Counted from the first letter of the stretch, positions 15,868 through 25,696 are shown. The stretch is DNA of 38,624 nt from Bradyrhizobium retamae (GCF_001440415.1 NZ_LLYA01000185.1:1-38624), one strand, 5' to 3'. The notes: a model not told the origin generated them from the sequence alone. Made by a program: numbers and translations.

Positions 15868-18228
15868 ATGAATGCAGACCGCCCGCTTTATACTTTAGTG
15901 CAAGCGCTGCGGCGATGCTTGCGCTCGCTGCGAGACAGGCGGAGCGATCTCGCCTTCGGGATCGAACGGATCGGCCTCTTGTCCCTGAGGTTCCCCACCG
16001 TCGTCGCGTGCGTCGCCGCGGCGCTGGTCGTCATCGCCGGGTTTGGCATTCCGCGCATCCGGATCGATGACTCACTCAGCCAGCTGTTCCGTTCCGATAC
16101 ACCTCAGTTCAAGCAATACGAACTGGAGTCGCACCGCTTTCCCTCCAGCGAGTTTGACGTTCTCGTAGTTGTTGAAGGCAAATCACTGCTGGAGCGCGCT
16201 TCGCTCGACCGCCTGCGCAACCTGGTGACAGACCTGCAGCTCATCGATGGCACGCGAGGCGTAATCTCGCTGTTTTCGGCGCGCGAGCCACCAACGGGCG
16301 GCCAGCCGCCTGCACCCCTTGTCCCCGACCAGTTGCCGCAAGGTGAAGCCTATCAGAAGCTAGTATCCCGCATAACCTCTAACGAGATCATCCGCGGCAA
16401 GCTTTTGTCGACTGACGGTGACCTTGCCCTGGTCGTGCTGGCGCTCGACCCCCACGCGGCGCAAGGCGACACGCTCGCTGCGATCGTCCAAGAAATCCGC
16501 ACCACGGCTGACCGTGATCTCACCGGAACAGGGCTAAAGGCAAGCCTGACCGGCGTGCCGGTCATGCAGCTTGAAATCCGCCATGCGCTTGAGCGCGACC
16601 GGATCATCTACAACGCCGCGGGATTTGCCGCCGGATGCCTCATTGCGATGCTGTTCTTCCGGCGGGCATCGTTCATGGCTGTTGCCGCGGGGCCGCCGCT
16701 GATCGCGATCCTGCTCGGGCTCGGCGCCTTGGGTTGGCTCGGTTTCAAGCTCAACATCTTCCTCAACGTCATGACGCCGCTGATCATGGTGATCAGCTTC
16801 TCCGACAGCATGCAGCTCACGTTTCTGGCCCGTGACAGGATGATCGCCGGCAAGAGCCGCTATGCTGCATTTCGCGACGCCATCACTGTCGTGGGGCCCG
16901 CCTGCGTGCTGACGCACGGCACGGCGGCCCTGTCGTTCATTGCGCTGCAGTTCACGCAGTCCGACCTGATCCGCGCCTTCGGCAAGGCCGGTCTGATCGC
17001 GACCGCCATTGCGCTTGTGACGGTGCTGCTTCTGGTGCCGTTGTTCGGCATTATCCTGGTGCGCGATGAAGCCGGCCTTGCCGAGAAAGCGCGGCGCGCC
17101 GATCGGGCGGTGGATAGCTTGCGCCTTGCCTGTGGCTGGATTGCAGGCCGCATCGTTTCGCGCCCAGGCCTTTACACGCTGCTCGGGCTGATCGCCGTGA
17201 TCGGGTTCGGATCGATCTACACGCAGCTGCAGCCGCGCTACCGCCTTTCCGACCAGGTGCCCGACCGCGGTCAGGCCGTCGCAGCAGCGGGGCGTCTCGA
17301 TTCCGAGTTGACCGGATCCAACCCGATCAATGTCATGATCCAGTTTCCAAAGGGCGCGTCGCTCTATGCACCGCAAACGCTCGACGCCATCGCCGAAGTT
17401 CACGGCATCATGGAACGCCAGCGGGGCATCAGCAACGTCTGGTCGCTTGAGACGCTCCGGCGTTGGCTGGCGAGAACGGGCGAGCCGGATGCGCCGACAT
17501 TGAAGCGCTATGTCGACATTCTTCCTCGATACCTGGTCCGGCGGTTCGTCTCGGCCGATCAGGATGCCGTGGTCGTGGCCGGGCGCGTCCCCGACATCGA
17601 CGCCAGCCAAATCCGCCCGATTGTTGGCCGGGCGCTGGGCGCGGTGCGCATGCAACATCCCGGGTATACGATTTCCGTCACCAGCCTGTCTGCGATTGCC
17701 GCGCGCAACAGCGCAAGGATGATTGAAAAGCTCAATCGGGGACTGACCGTGGAGGCGGTCTTCGTCGCCGCGTTCATTGGCCTCGCCTTCCGATCTGTTC
17801 AGGCGATGCTCGCCAGCATCCTGCCTGCGGTGTTCCCGATCGTGGTCGCCGGATCGCTGTTGTGGATGCTCGGAGACGGTCTGCAATTCGCCAGCGTCGT
17901 CGCGCTGACTGTATCGTTCGGGCTGGGATTGAGCGCCACGATCCACTTCCTCAATCGCTTGCGGCTCGAGGAGCTTCAGGGCGATGGCTCGGAAGCCAGC
18001 GTCAAGCGTGCCACCATTCTGGTCGGACCGGCCATGATCCTGACATCGGTTGTCCTCTCATGCGGACTGATCGTGACCGTGTTCTCCAATCTGCCGGCGC
18101 TGCGAATGTTCGGCTGGCTTAGCACCTTCGCGATGGTTCTTGCACTCATCGCCGACTTGACGATCCTGCGCCCCACCATCACGTTCCTGCGATTGGCGTC
18201 CGAATGGGCCGGCCGTGGTCGCCAATAG
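15868..18228 (+). CDS. RND-superfamily (MMPL/Patched-like) exporter
   Basis: A 786-residue inner-membrane protein with the two-fold RND layout. A first membrane helix at about 46-64 (VVACVAAALVVIAGFGIP) precedes a large periplasmic loop to about 235. A block of five helices follows (245-400), including FLNVMTPLIMVISFSDSMQL with the Asp in the proton-relay position. Another helix lies near 433, then a second periplasmic loop, and a final helix block (630-775) with SFGLGLSATIHFLNR. It belongs with the predicted exporters of COG1033, which move lipids or other hydrophobic compounds; the cargo is unknown. The start lacks a strong ribosome site. The gene ends 15 bp from the convergent site-2 protease gene. 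Confidence 0.85.
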   Translation: MNADRPLYTLVQALRRCLRSLRDRRSDLAFGIERIGLLSLRFPTVVACVAAALVVIAGFGIPRIRIDDSLSQLFRSDTPQFKQYELESHRFPSSEFDVLVVVEGKSLLERASLDRLRNLVTDLQLIDGTRGVISLFSAREPPTGGQPPAPLVPDQLPQGEAYQKLVSRITSNEIIRGKLLSTDGDLALVVLALDPHAAQGDTLAAIVQEIRTTADRDLTGTGLKASLTGVPVMQLEIRHALERDRIIYNAAGFAAGCLIAMLFFRRASFMAVAAGPPLIAILLGLGALGWLGFKLNIFLNVMTPLIMVISFSDSMQLTFLARDRMIAGKSRYAAFRDAITVVGPACVLTHGTAALSFIALQFTQSDLIRAFGKAGLIATAIALVTVLLLVPLFGIILVRDEAGLAEKARRADRAVDSLRLACGWIAGRIVSRPGLYTLLGLIAVIGFGSIYTQLQPRYRLSDQVPDRGQAVAAAGRLDSELTGSNPINVMIQFPKGASLYAPQTLDAIAEVHGIMERQRGISNVWSLETLRRWLARTGEPDAPTLKRYVDILPRYLVRRFVSADQDAVVVAGRVPDIDASQIRPIVGRALGAVRMQHPGYTISVTSLSAIAARNSARMIEKLNRGLTVEAVFVAAFIGLAFRSVQAMLASILPAVFPIVVAGSLLWMLGDGLQFASVVALTVSFGLGLSATIHFLNRLRLEELQGDGSEASVKRATILVGPAMILTSVVLSCGLIVTVFSNLPALRMFGWLSTFAMVLALIADLTILRPTITFLRLASEWAGRGRQ

Positions 18229-18243
18229 GCGCATTAATCGGCC

Positions 18244-18927
18244 CTACGCGTTGCCGGTCATGCGTAGTATTTCGCTTATTGTGCTGTCGGCTGAAGAGGC
18301 GAGTGCGTGCGAAGCTGCGTTGAAGTTGAGCCCGAACTGCGCACCAAGCAGCGGCATGACGATGAACAGCCCGACCAGGATGATCAGACCATATGGCTCA
18401 AGTCTGGCGACTGGCATTGCCAGCCTGAGGGGGAGTATGCCGACCAGGATGCGTCCGCCGTCGAGCGGCGGGATCGGAAACAAGTTGAACAGGCCAAGCA
18501 CAACATTGATGATCAACGCGTTCTGCAGATTATCGATCAGAAATTGCGATGCCGGCGACGGCAGGTAGCTTGTGACATGGAAAGCCAGGGCTGCGAGCAC
18601 GGCGAGCGCGAAGTTCATCGCCGGACCCGCTGCCGCGACCAGCACCATATCGCGCCGTGGCCGACGCAGCGCTCCGAAGTCGACGGGCACGGGCTTTGCG
18701 TATCCGAACAGGAACGGCGCGTGCAGCAACAGCAGCATCCCCGGCAGCAGCACAGTGCCGAACGGGTCGACATGCCTCAAAGGGTTCAAGCTCACGCGCC
18801 CGAGCCGCCAGGCCGTATCGTCGCCCAAGAGGTGTGCGGCGAAGCCGTGCGCGGCCTCGTGGAAGGTGACCGCGATGATCACTGGAAGGGCCCAGATTGT
18901 GACGAGATAGATAGCGTTGCCGGTCAC
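18244..18927 (-). CDS. M50 site-2 protease-family membrane metalloprotease
   Basis: A polytopic zinc protease of about 227 residues. The zinc motif HEAAH (residues 23-27) lies in the first membrane segment, and the second motif NLFPIPPLDGG supplies the third ligand, Asp156. There is no PDZ domain, so it is the short type rather than RseP. I prefer the GTG at 18927, because GGGAG lies eight bases upstream; the alternative GTG at 18948 adds seven residues. Members cut membrane-spanning substrates, often regulators. It lies 111 bp downstream of the DegP gene and is separated from it by a strong terminator, so it probably has its own promoter. Confidence 0.87.
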   Translation of the reverse strand: MTGNAIYLVTIWALPVIIAVTFHEAAHGFAAHLLGDDTAWRLGRVSLNPLRHVDPFGTVLLPGMLLLLHAPFLFGYAKPVPVDFGALRRPRRDMVLVAAAGPAMNFALAVLAALAFHVTSYLPSPASQFLIDNLQNALIINVVLGLFNLFPIPPLDGGRILVGILPLRLAMPVARLEPYGLIILVGLFIVMPLLGAQFGLNFNAASHALASSADSTISEILRMTGNA

Positions 18928-18969
18928 TGCGCGAACTCCCTGGAGCACGGTCGAAATGAGCTTTGCAGG

Positions 18970-18997
18970 GCAGGGCGGGTCCGAAGACCCGCCCTGC
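18970..18997 (-). terminator. Hairpin terminator with UUCG loop after the DegP gene
   Basis: A perfect 12-bp GC-rich stem, GCAGGGCGGGTC (18970-18981) with GACCCGCCCTGC (18986-18997), closes on a four-base loop. On the minus strand the loop is TTCG closed by a C-G pair, the extra-stable tetraloop. There is no T tract. It stands 62 bases after the DegP stop at 19059. Confidence 0.7.
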
Positions 18998-19058
18998 GGA
19001 GGTTTGCCGCCTGGCGCGACTGGGGAGGCGCGAGATGCGCAAGCGGACCCTCCTGTCG

Positions 19059-20581
19059 TCAGCCGATCGGTAGGGCTACGAATTTTGTTGCCTGAGAGGT
19101 CTTCACCCTCATCAGGACGTCGTGCTTGCCTTGGGCTTCTGCATCTATAAGGGCCTCACGGATATCATCTGCATTGCTGACGGCCTTGCCGCCGATGTCC
19201 AACACCACGTCACCGGTCTGCAAGCCCTGCTCGGCGGCGGCGCCCTCAGGGTCGACGCTCGTCACGACGACGCCTTTATCGTCGGAGCCGGCGACCTCAT
19301 CCGCGGGAGCAACGTCAGGCCAAGGTGGGGAACGTTGTTCGCGCGCTTGGACTTCTCTTCGCCGTTGCTGGCCTGCCGATCCTTTGGCGTTGTGCCCAAC
19401 GTCACCGTCAACGTCTTGGTTTCACCCTTGCGGACAACGTCCAGCTTGACCGAAGTGTCGGGTGCCGCCGCCGCGATCTGACGCGCCAGCTCTCGCGAAT
19501 CCTTTATGGGCTTGCCGGCTACCGCGGTAATGACGTCGCCCGGTCGGATCCCGGCCTTGGAAGCCGGGGCATTCGGCTGAGCGTCGTCTACCAACGCGCC
19601 GTGCGTGCTCTTCAAGCCAAGACTGTCAGCAATCTCGGAAGTGACCGGCTGTATCTGCACGCCGAGCCATCCGCGTGTCACAACACCCTTGTCCTTGAGC
19701 TGGGCGATCACCGATTGGGCGGTTTGCGCGGTAACATCGAAGCCGATGCCAACTGATCCGCCTGACGGAGAATAGATCGCGGTGTTGACGCCAACTACGT
19801 TGCCGTTCATATCGAATGTCGGCCCGCCAGAGTTTCCTTTGTTGATTGGGGCATCGATCTGCATATAGTCATAGGCGCCCGATCCGATCTCGCGCGCCTG
19901 CGCCGATATGATGCCAGCGGTTACCGTGCCGCCGAGCCCGAAGGGATTGCCGACCGCAACGACCCAGTCGCCGACGCGCGGGGCGCTGTCTTCGAATTTG
20001 ACATAGGCGAAATCGCTCTTGCCATCGACCTTGATGAGCGCAAGGTCGGTTTTCGGGTCGGTGCCGATGACCTTGGCCGTGTATTTCTTGCCGTCATCCG
20101 TCGTCACCTGGACCGATTGGGCATGATCGACAACATGGTTGTTGGTTACCGCATAGCCGTCCGGCGTGATGAAGAAACCCGAACCGAGACCGGTGATGAT
20201 CTGATGCTCCTGGGCGCCGGGTGGCAAATCACCGAACTGGCGGAAGAACTTCTCGAATGGTGACCCCTTCATGGAGGGTGGAAGATCTTGCGTGTCGTTT
20301 TGGTTCGTGCCGGCTGACTCAGCCTCTTGATCGATCTTGACGCGAACCGCAATGACCGCGGGCTTCACCTTCGCGACCAGATCGGCAAAGCCGCGAGGGC
20401 CCTGCTGGGCTTCGAAGGCGTGCGCGGCAGACGGCCACCACGCGCCGCTGAGCCTATCAGATGCCAATGAACCGAAGGCGACTGCCGCTCCGACAAGCGC
20501 AACCGAACTGAGCAACGTCAAGCGGCGCCCGCTCAGAAGTTTTCGCTGCTGCGGTTGTGCCGAATTATTCGCCTCTGTCAT
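19059..20581 (-). pseudogene. degP: DegP/HtrA periplasmic serine protease with one frameshift before the second PDZ domain
   Basis: Starting at the ATG at 20581 (CGGAGAC upstream), the protein has an N-terminal membrane or signal segment (about 20-42), then the trypsin-like domain with H149 (TNNHVVDH), D179 (KTDLALIKV) and S251 (GNSGGP). PDZ1 follows at about 300-395 (GIRPGDVITAVAGKPI). The frame breaks at about 19310, where one C (plus strand) appears to be missing. The second PDZ (GLQTGDVVLDIGGKAV) continues in another frame to 19059. With that base restored the product is a normal two-PDZ Do-like protease of about 507 residues. Because the gene is otherwise flawless, a sequencing error is as likely as a real mutation. 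If the break is real, the product keeps its protease domain and PDZ1 but loses PDZ2. Confidence 0.85.
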
Positions 20582-20784
20582 GATGAAGTCTCCGAAATTT
20601 CTTCTGCCCGCTTCGAAAAAATAATCGACGAACATGAAGGTGTCCTGTCGGGGCAATTAAATATTGGACATCCGGATTGATGATCAGGCGGCAAGCACTG
20701 CTTGGCCTCCCGCAAGTCGCGACGCTCGACGCGAGACCTGCATGCCGGAGTGATTTGCGGCCAGGAAAGCTTGATCACGAGGCA

Positions 20785-20816
20785 CCGCACCATCGCGGCG
20801 AACCGCGACGGTGCGG
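20785..20816 (-). terminator. Hairpin terminator with UUCG loop after the LivJ-type gene
   Basis: Arms at 20785-20798 and 20803-20816 form a 14-bp stem with one mismatch around a four-base loop that reads TTCG on the minus strand. It lies 30 bases after the stop of the leftward gene at 20846. It lacks a T run, as does the hairpin at 18970. Confidence 0.6.
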
Positions 20817-20845
20817 GTAGGTCCTCGAACGCGGAGGCCGGATCG

Positions 20846-22072
20846 TCAGCTCCCGATCTTGCCGCTCTGCACCGTGCCGAATCGCTCCCAGGTCTGGCCC
20901 TTGAACCGCATCAACTGCAGCTGCTGAATTGGCGCAAACTCCGTCGGGCTGGTGTTGACCTTGATGCCAGGCAGCAACAGTCCAGGGTCGTAGTCCCTCA
21001 GGTTGGCCGCGTGCTTCATGACGTTATCACGGCTGAGATCGTCGCCGCAGTGCCTGAGCACTTGGACCATCGTGCGGGCCACGGCGTAGGCGTAGACGTT
21101 GTTGGCGTCGCTCTTGTCAGCATTCGGGAGGTACTTGTCCATGAAGGCGGTCCAGAGTTTCATCTCTGGATCGTCCTTCCATTGCGGATCGGTCGGATCC
21201 TTCAAGTAGGCTGCAGAGATGATCCCTTGGGCCTTGTCGAAGCCCGCCGGCTTGATCACGCCTCCGACCGAGGAGCTCACGTTGTTGAGGATGAACAGCG
21301 GGTGCCAGTTCAACTCGTTCGCTTTGGTGATCGACTGGGCGGCGAACTTCGGTGTCGCGATGTCCACGAAGACGTTCGCTCCGGAGGCCCGCAGGTTGAC
21401 CATCTCGGAGTCGATAGTCGGCTCGTTAACGTCGTAGGATTGCTTGGCGACGATCAGATTCGCCTTGGCGCCGAGCCCGTCCTCCAGTCCCTTCAGGTAG
21501 TCCTTGCCATAATCGTCGTTCTGATACAGCACCGCGATCTTGGCATCCGGCTTGTTCTGAAGAATGTACTTGGCATAGATGTGGGCTTCGGTCTGGTAGC
21601 TGGGTTGCCAGCCCATCGTCCACGGAAATTCCTTCGGGTCGTTCCACTTGGTCGCGCCTGTCGCGACGAACAGCTGCGGCACCTTCTTCAAGTTCATGTA
21701 TTTCTGGATCGCCGTATTTGTCGGCGTGCCCAGCGAATTGAAGATCAGAAGCGCCTCATCGTCCTCGACCAGCTTTCGTGCCTGCTCCACGGTCTTGGGC
21801 GGGCTGTATGAGTCGTCATAACTGATGAAGTTGATCTTGCGTCCGTTGACGCCACCGTTGTCATTGATTTCACGGAAGTAGGCAGCTTCGGCGGTGCCGA
21901 TCACGCCATAAGCGGAGGCGGGACCGCTATAGGGCATGATATTCCCGATCTTAATCGAAGTGTCGGTGACGCCGGGATCGTATTGTCCGGCTTCGCCTTG
22001 CGCGAAAGTAGCACCGGCAGCCGCAAGCAATCCGATCGCCGCCAATGCGACGACAGGGCGATTGGGACTCAT
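20846..22072 (-). CDS. LivJ-type (branched-chain amino acid / amide family) substrate-binding protein
   Basis: A 408-residue periplasmic binding protein (type I fold). A signal peptide (VVALAAIGLLAAAGATFAQ) precedes TSIKIGNIMPYSGPASAYG, the family's N-terminal block. KINFISYDDSYSPPKTVEQ, VLYQNDDYGKDYLKGLEDGL and the closing WERFG region follow. AAGGAG lies before the ATG. The family binds branched-chain amino acids, amides or aromatic acids; the ligand is not predictable. No permease or ATPase genes of the Liv type are in the window, so it is either an orphan or served by a transporter elsewhere. Confidence 0.9.
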   Translation of the reverse strand: MSPNRPVVALAAIGLLAAAGATFAQGEAGQYDPGVTDTSIKIGNIMPYSGPASAYGVIGTAEAAYFREINDNGGVNGRKINFISYDDSYSPPKTVEQARKLVEDDEALLIFNSLGTPTNTAIQKYMNLKKVPQLFVATGATKWNDPKEFPWTMGWQPSYQTEAHIYAKYILQNKPDAKIAVLYQNDDYGKDYLKGLEDGLGAKANLIVAKQSYDVNEPTIDSEMVNLRASGANVFVDIATPKFAAQSITKANELNWHPLFILNNVSSSVGGVIKPAGFDKAQGIISAAYLKDPTDPQWKDDPEMKLWTAFMDKYLPNADKSDANNVYAYAVARTMVQVLRHCGDDLSRDNVMKHAANLRDYDPGLLLPGIKVNTSPTEFAPIQQLQLMRFKGQTWERFGTVQSGKIGS

Positions 22073-22487
22073 CTCTCTTCTCCTTGAAAAACTTGTTGAA
22101 GCAACTCTGCCCTTGCGCGCCTGAACGCGCGCGCGTCAAAGTCGGTTCCATTATCGCAGTGTCGGCATGCAAGGAGAGCTGGCACGAATTGCCGAGATCG
22201 TGGGATGCTCGGATTGGCAGAGTGCGCCGCCATCGGGAGGAAAAAAGCCTTGCGGTTGAAGAGGCTGAACGGAACGCGATATGGCAATTGCTTGCGCTCG
22301 CGTACGCAATGAGCGCTTCAGGGCCGCCCTCTGCCATAGAATTAAATTTTCGACAGAATTACAGCAGTGCGCCGAGGCACGTTAGGCGCTGTGGTCTTTC
22401 GTAGCAAAAGACAAGGCAGGCGACGAATTCGGGAGTGAACTCGGACCGCAGAATGCACGCACCTAACATCTCAGTGCGAGCTCCGAG
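22073..22487. other. Intergenic region upstream of the LivJ-type gene
   Basis: No gene seen. The stretch holds the weak sigma-EcfG-like element at 22124-22149 and an A/T-rich island, GAATTAAATTTT, at 22339-22350 that is identical to 25293-25304. Confidence 0.5.
22124..22149 (-). promoter_or_regulatory. Possible sigma-EcfG-type promoter for the LivJ-type gene
   Basis: On the minus strand the sequence reads GGAAC, 17 bases, CGTT. The alphaproteobacterial general-stress sigma factor EcfG recognises GGAAC-N16/17-CGTT. The element ends 52 bases before the start at 22072, a suitable distance. The central part is a GC repeat, so chance is possible. Confidence 0.3.
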
Positions 22488-25109
22488 CTATTCGGCGGCT
22501 TTTGGCAGGTGCTGGAGCGCGTCGCCGAGCGGCTTTGCTTGCCGCGGCCGCCCCATCAGGACGGGCTGGAACAACACCGCGGCCGCCATCGTGCACAGCA
22601 ACGCGAGCGCCATCAGCTTGCCCATGCTCGACATACCCGGATAGTTAGATGCCCACATGCTTCCAAATGCAGCCGCGTTGGTCATGGCGCTGAAGACCAC
22701 AGCTCGCGTGAGCGTCGATTGCAATAAGCCCGTTTTTCCGGCGCGCCACGCCATCATGTAGTAGATCTTGAAAGCCACTCCAACGCCCAATAGTAGTGGA
22801 AGGGCAATGATATTCGCGAAGTTGAGAGACAGGTCAAAGATGACGCTGAGCTCGAGCGTCACGATGCCGGCGAGCAGCAGAGGAATGAGCGTCAGGAGCA
22901 CATCAGTCACGCGTCTTAACGCGACGAACAGCAGTATGGCGATGGCAAGTAGCGCCAGCACTCCCGCCTCAACAAAGGCCGTTATCACGGTATTTCCGGA
23001 CTCGTAGTAGCTGATCGCGGCACCTGTAGCCAGCGGTGCGGCGCGGAGCACGGCGGTTGCAAATCGCCGCAGGACATTGGCGTTATTGGGATCTCCTCTC
23101 GGCATAACCTCGACGCGGGCTCTGCCGTCCGGCAATACCCAGTCGCGGACCAGAGTTGGCGGCAGCGTCTTGATGGTTACCGCCTCGGGTGCAAGTTTCT
23201 TGCGAAGCAGATTCAGATCGTAGGTCAACGGGGGCACGAGCGCGGCCTCGGCCTTGCTTCGAAACTCGGGAGCAGCGCTCGCGAGGCGCGCGAGCAGGCG
23301 TGAGACGTTGAGAGCGGCCTCCGCACTGGGGCCATTACCTTTTGCCGCAGCTTTCGCCAGAGCATCGGCGGCGCTACGGATCGCTGCGATCGTTTCCTGA
23401 TCGTCGGGTACAGGGGGATGTCTCGCGGGATTGAGAGTACCATGGAGTTCCTGCGAGGCAGCTCGCAAGGCAGCGATCTTCTGGTGTTGCTCGCTCGGGA
23501 CAAAGCGATCCAAGGTCAGGGTTTGAGAGACCTCGGGCAAGGCTGCCAGATCCTTCGCGGTGCTCACAGCCTGTGGCTCGGAGGGCTCGAGTATCTCGGC
23601 GTCGCTGGCACTGGCTTGCGGCTCGTTCTGCAGTTGGCGGTAGGTCACCACCGAGGGCGATGTCGAACTTTGCAGGTCGACGGGGTTGAAATCGAACCGC
23701 GAATGCAGCAGCAACGGCGTCCCCGCCAGGACCAAACCGATGGTGCCGACGATCACCGCAATGCGATGCCGTTGCAGGAAATCGTCCAGAGGTGCGAGCC
23801 GGCCGAAGCCTACCGGCGCCACTTCGCCGCCTGGATTGAGCACAGCCAGCATCGCCGGCACCAACGTGATGCTGCAGGCGAAAGCTATCAGCATGCCGCA
23901 GCCGGCAATCAGGCCGAGTTCCGAAAGCCCCTGATAGCTGGTGGGCAGGAAAGCGAAAAAGCCGACGGCGGTAGCCGCTGCCGCCATCGCCAGAGGATTG
24001 CCGGCTTTCCGCGCCGCGCTTCGCAACGCGCGTCGCAGGCCGCGTTCCTCATGTCGCTCGCTGCGATAGCGCACGCTGAATTGAATGCCGAAGTCAACTC
24101 CCAACCCGACGAACAACACGAAAAAGGCGATCGAGATCAGGTTGAAAGAGCCGACCATTGCGAGGCCGAGTGCCGCAGTTGCGGCGAGGCCAACCATCAG
24201 GCTGAAGAGCACCGCAACGATGAGTTTCCAGGAGCGCAGTGCGAGCCACAGGGCTACCAGCACGCCGAGCAGAGCGGTCAGCGTATCACGCAACGCGCTG
24301 TTGCTGATCACGGAGAACTGATCGTCATTCATCGGCACCTGGCCAGTCAACTGAACGGTAGCGCCGAGCTTGCTCTTGAGATTCAGGTCGGTCGCAGCCT
24401 GGTGAATTGCCACCTCCGCGGCCCGTCCGGGCTGGAGCGCATTGAAATCAAGCTTGGGCGCGACTTCGATGAAGTGACGAAGCTCCCTGGTCGGCAAGGA
24501 GTGGCCCTGCAGCAGCTCCTGCCAGGAGAATGATGCCGGTTTTCCTGATAGCACGTCGCTCATTGTCCGATTGGCGAGCGAAAGTGGCCACTCCAGTTGA
24601 TCAATCCTGATCTTGCCGGCCTGAACGAGGTCAGCGGCGAATGATAGCGCCTTCATGATGCCCCGAAGGCTTGGGTCCCCGGCCAGCTGCGATAGAAAGG
24701 GCCTCGCCTCGGCAAGCCCGGCAATGCTCTTCCCTATCTCCGACGGGGAAGCAAAGAGCAGTTCATTGCGCTCGAAGAAATCGCCACTGTCGGGCTGCCC
24801 GATCGTGCTGAACTGGTCGCGGTTCTTCGAGAGGCTCTGCGCCAGTTCGTCGGCAGCGATCTCGGCATTTTCGGCCGTTGGAGCCCTCACGACGGCGGAG
24901 ATTGCCTTCTGCGGAAAGGCCTTGCCCAGCTCCAGTTGACGTTGATGCCAGGGTAGATTTTGCGAGATGAGCCCTTCGATATTGGTGTCTATGGAAAAGC
25001 GGGTTGCATCAAATACGACCGTTCCGAGCAGCAGCACCGCTGCGAGCGCGATCACGATCCATTTGCGGCGGGCGCAGAAATCGACGATTTGAACGATCGT
25101 TTGGGTCAT
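22488..25109 (-). CDS. hpnN: HpnN-like hopanoid-associated RND transporter
   Basis: About 873 residues with the RND/MMPL two-fold layout. The first helix lies near 18-37 (WIVIALAAVLLLGTVVF), followed by a long periplasmic domain, then helices at about 275-420 that include FFVLFVGLGVDFGIQFSVRYR. A second half has the loop from 460 to 705 and helices to the end, with NFANIIALPLLLGVGVAFKI. Length, layout and these motifs match HpnN, which carries hopanoids to the outer membrane in Rhodopseudomonas and Bradyrhizobium. The assignment rests on my reading of the family and no other hpn gene is nearby, so another MMPL lipid exporter is possible. The ATG at 25109 is preferred to that at 25145, but neither has a clear ribosome site. 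Confidence 0.72.
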   Translation of the reverse strand: MTQTIVQIVDFCARRKWIVIALAAVLLLGTVVFDATRFSIDTNIEGLISQNLPWHQRQLELGKAFPQKAISAVVRAPTAENAEIAADELAQSLSKNRDQFSTIGQPDSGDFFERNELLFASPSEIGKSIAGLAEARPFLSQLAGDPSLRGIMKALSFAADLVQAGKIRIDQLEWPLSLANRTMSDVLSGKPASFSWQELLQGHSLPTRELRHFIEVAPKLDFNALQPGRAAEVAIHQAATDLNLKSKLGATVQLTGQVPMNDDQFSVISNSALRDTLTALLGVLVALWLALRSWKLIVAVLFSLMVGLAATAALGLAMVGSFNLISIAFFVLFVGLGVDFGIQFSVRYRSERHEERGLRRALRSAARKAGNPLAMAAAATAVGFFAFLPTSYQGLSELGLIAGCGMLIAFACSITLVPAMLAVLNPGGEVAPVGFGRLAPLDDFLQRHRIAVIVGTIGLVLAGTPLLLHSRFDFNPVDLQSSTSPSVVTYRQLQNEPQASASDAEILEPSEPQAVSTAKDLAALPEVSQTLTLDRFVPSEQHQKIAALRAASQELHGTLNPARHPPVPDDQETIAAIRSAADALAKAAAKGNGPSAEAALNVSRLLARLASAAPEFRSKAEAALVPPLTYDLNLLRKKLAPEAVTIKTLPPTLVRDWVLPDGRARVEVMPRGDPNNANVLRRFATAVLRAAPLATGAAISYYESGNTVITAFVEAGVLALLAIAILLFVALRRVTDVLLTLIPLLLAGIVTLELSVIFDLSLNFANIIALPLLLGVGVAFKIYYMMAWRAGKTGLLQSTLTRAVVFSAMTNAAAFGSMWASNYPGMSSMGKLMALALLCTMAAAVLFQPVLMGRPRQAKPLGDALQHLPKAAE

Positions 25110-25292
25110 TGCGAACTCAGACTGAAAATCTTGACTCTCCCGCATCCTATTGGACGCAACAGCAATGCGTCCGGTGCTGAGCCGGTCGGAGACGAAGCCA
25201 GCGTAGCTTGGTGGGACTCGCTATACCAACCACGATCGGCAAGCAGACAACTCAACAAGTGGCTCTGCCGCGCAAGGCGTGCATCGGCAGAG

Positions 25293-25304
25293 GAATTAAA
25301 TTTT
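25293..25304 (+). promoter_or_regulatory. A/T-rich island GAATTAAATTTT upstream of the secreted-peptide/CtpA operon
   Basis: The 12 bases are identical to those at 22339-22350, and related islands lie at 14130-14142, 15549-15562 and 20655-20666. All are intergenic in otherwise GC-rich DNA. It may be a promoter element, a protein site or a bending signal; the strand and function are not known. Confidence 0.35.
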
Positions 25305-25385
25305 GGAAAGTTCGGCGCGCCGCTTGTCCGAGCCAGGAACTGTAGACACTGGTCGGCACTTATGATCCCGAAAGGAAAGAAGACC

Positions 25386-25658
25386 GTGAGCACGCCTGCG
25401 CGTCTGCTTAGCATCATCGCGATCGCCGTCTTGGCTATCTCTGCGCTCATCATTCAGGGGGAGGCGCACGGCGACGGATTTCATGAAGGGGCACCCGTCG
25501 TGTGGCCATTCGTGCTTGCCGATCTCTATGGCGGAGAATTCGGTGCCTACGGTCCGGAGATTTACGCGCCCGACCAGACCTATCTGCAGACCTATCTGTA
25601 TGGCGGACCGCCGGCGGCGCCCTACGCAGCCGCCAATAGGGAGCCGATCGTTCACTAA
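25386..25658 (+). CDS. Small secreted Tyr/Gly/Pro-rich protein next to CtpA
   Basis: A 90-residue protein starting at a GTG (GGAAAGAAG seven bases upstream). The in-frame ATG at 25362 has no ribosome site. A signal peptide (LLSIIAIAVLAISALIIQG, cleavage near EAHG) is followed by an aromatic, glycine-rich mature part (LADLYGGEFGAYGPEIY, TYLQTYLYGGPP). No family is recognised. It ends 38 bp before the CtpA-type protease gene in the same direction, so they are probably co-transcribed. It could be a substrate, adaptor or activator of the protease (inference). Confidence 0.62.
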   Translation: MSTPARLLSIIAIAVLAISALIIQGEAHGDGFHEGAPVVWPFVLADLYGGEFGAYGPEIYAPDQTYLQTYLYGGPPAAPYAAANREPIVH

Positions 25659-25696
25659 CGGGTCGTGTTGTACGAGTGGTGAGGAGAAGACGAGTG

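Noticed and set aside
16534..17946. A long leftward open frame (470 codons) opposite the RND exporter
   Set aside because: It is a shadow in GC-rich coding DNA: the protein would be very rich in charged residues, Gln and His with no motif, while the plus strand is a clear membrane exporter.
23418..24533. A 371-codon rightward frame opposite the HpnN-like gene
   Set aside because: It has the same character as other antisense shadows, with no ribosome site and no recognisable domain.
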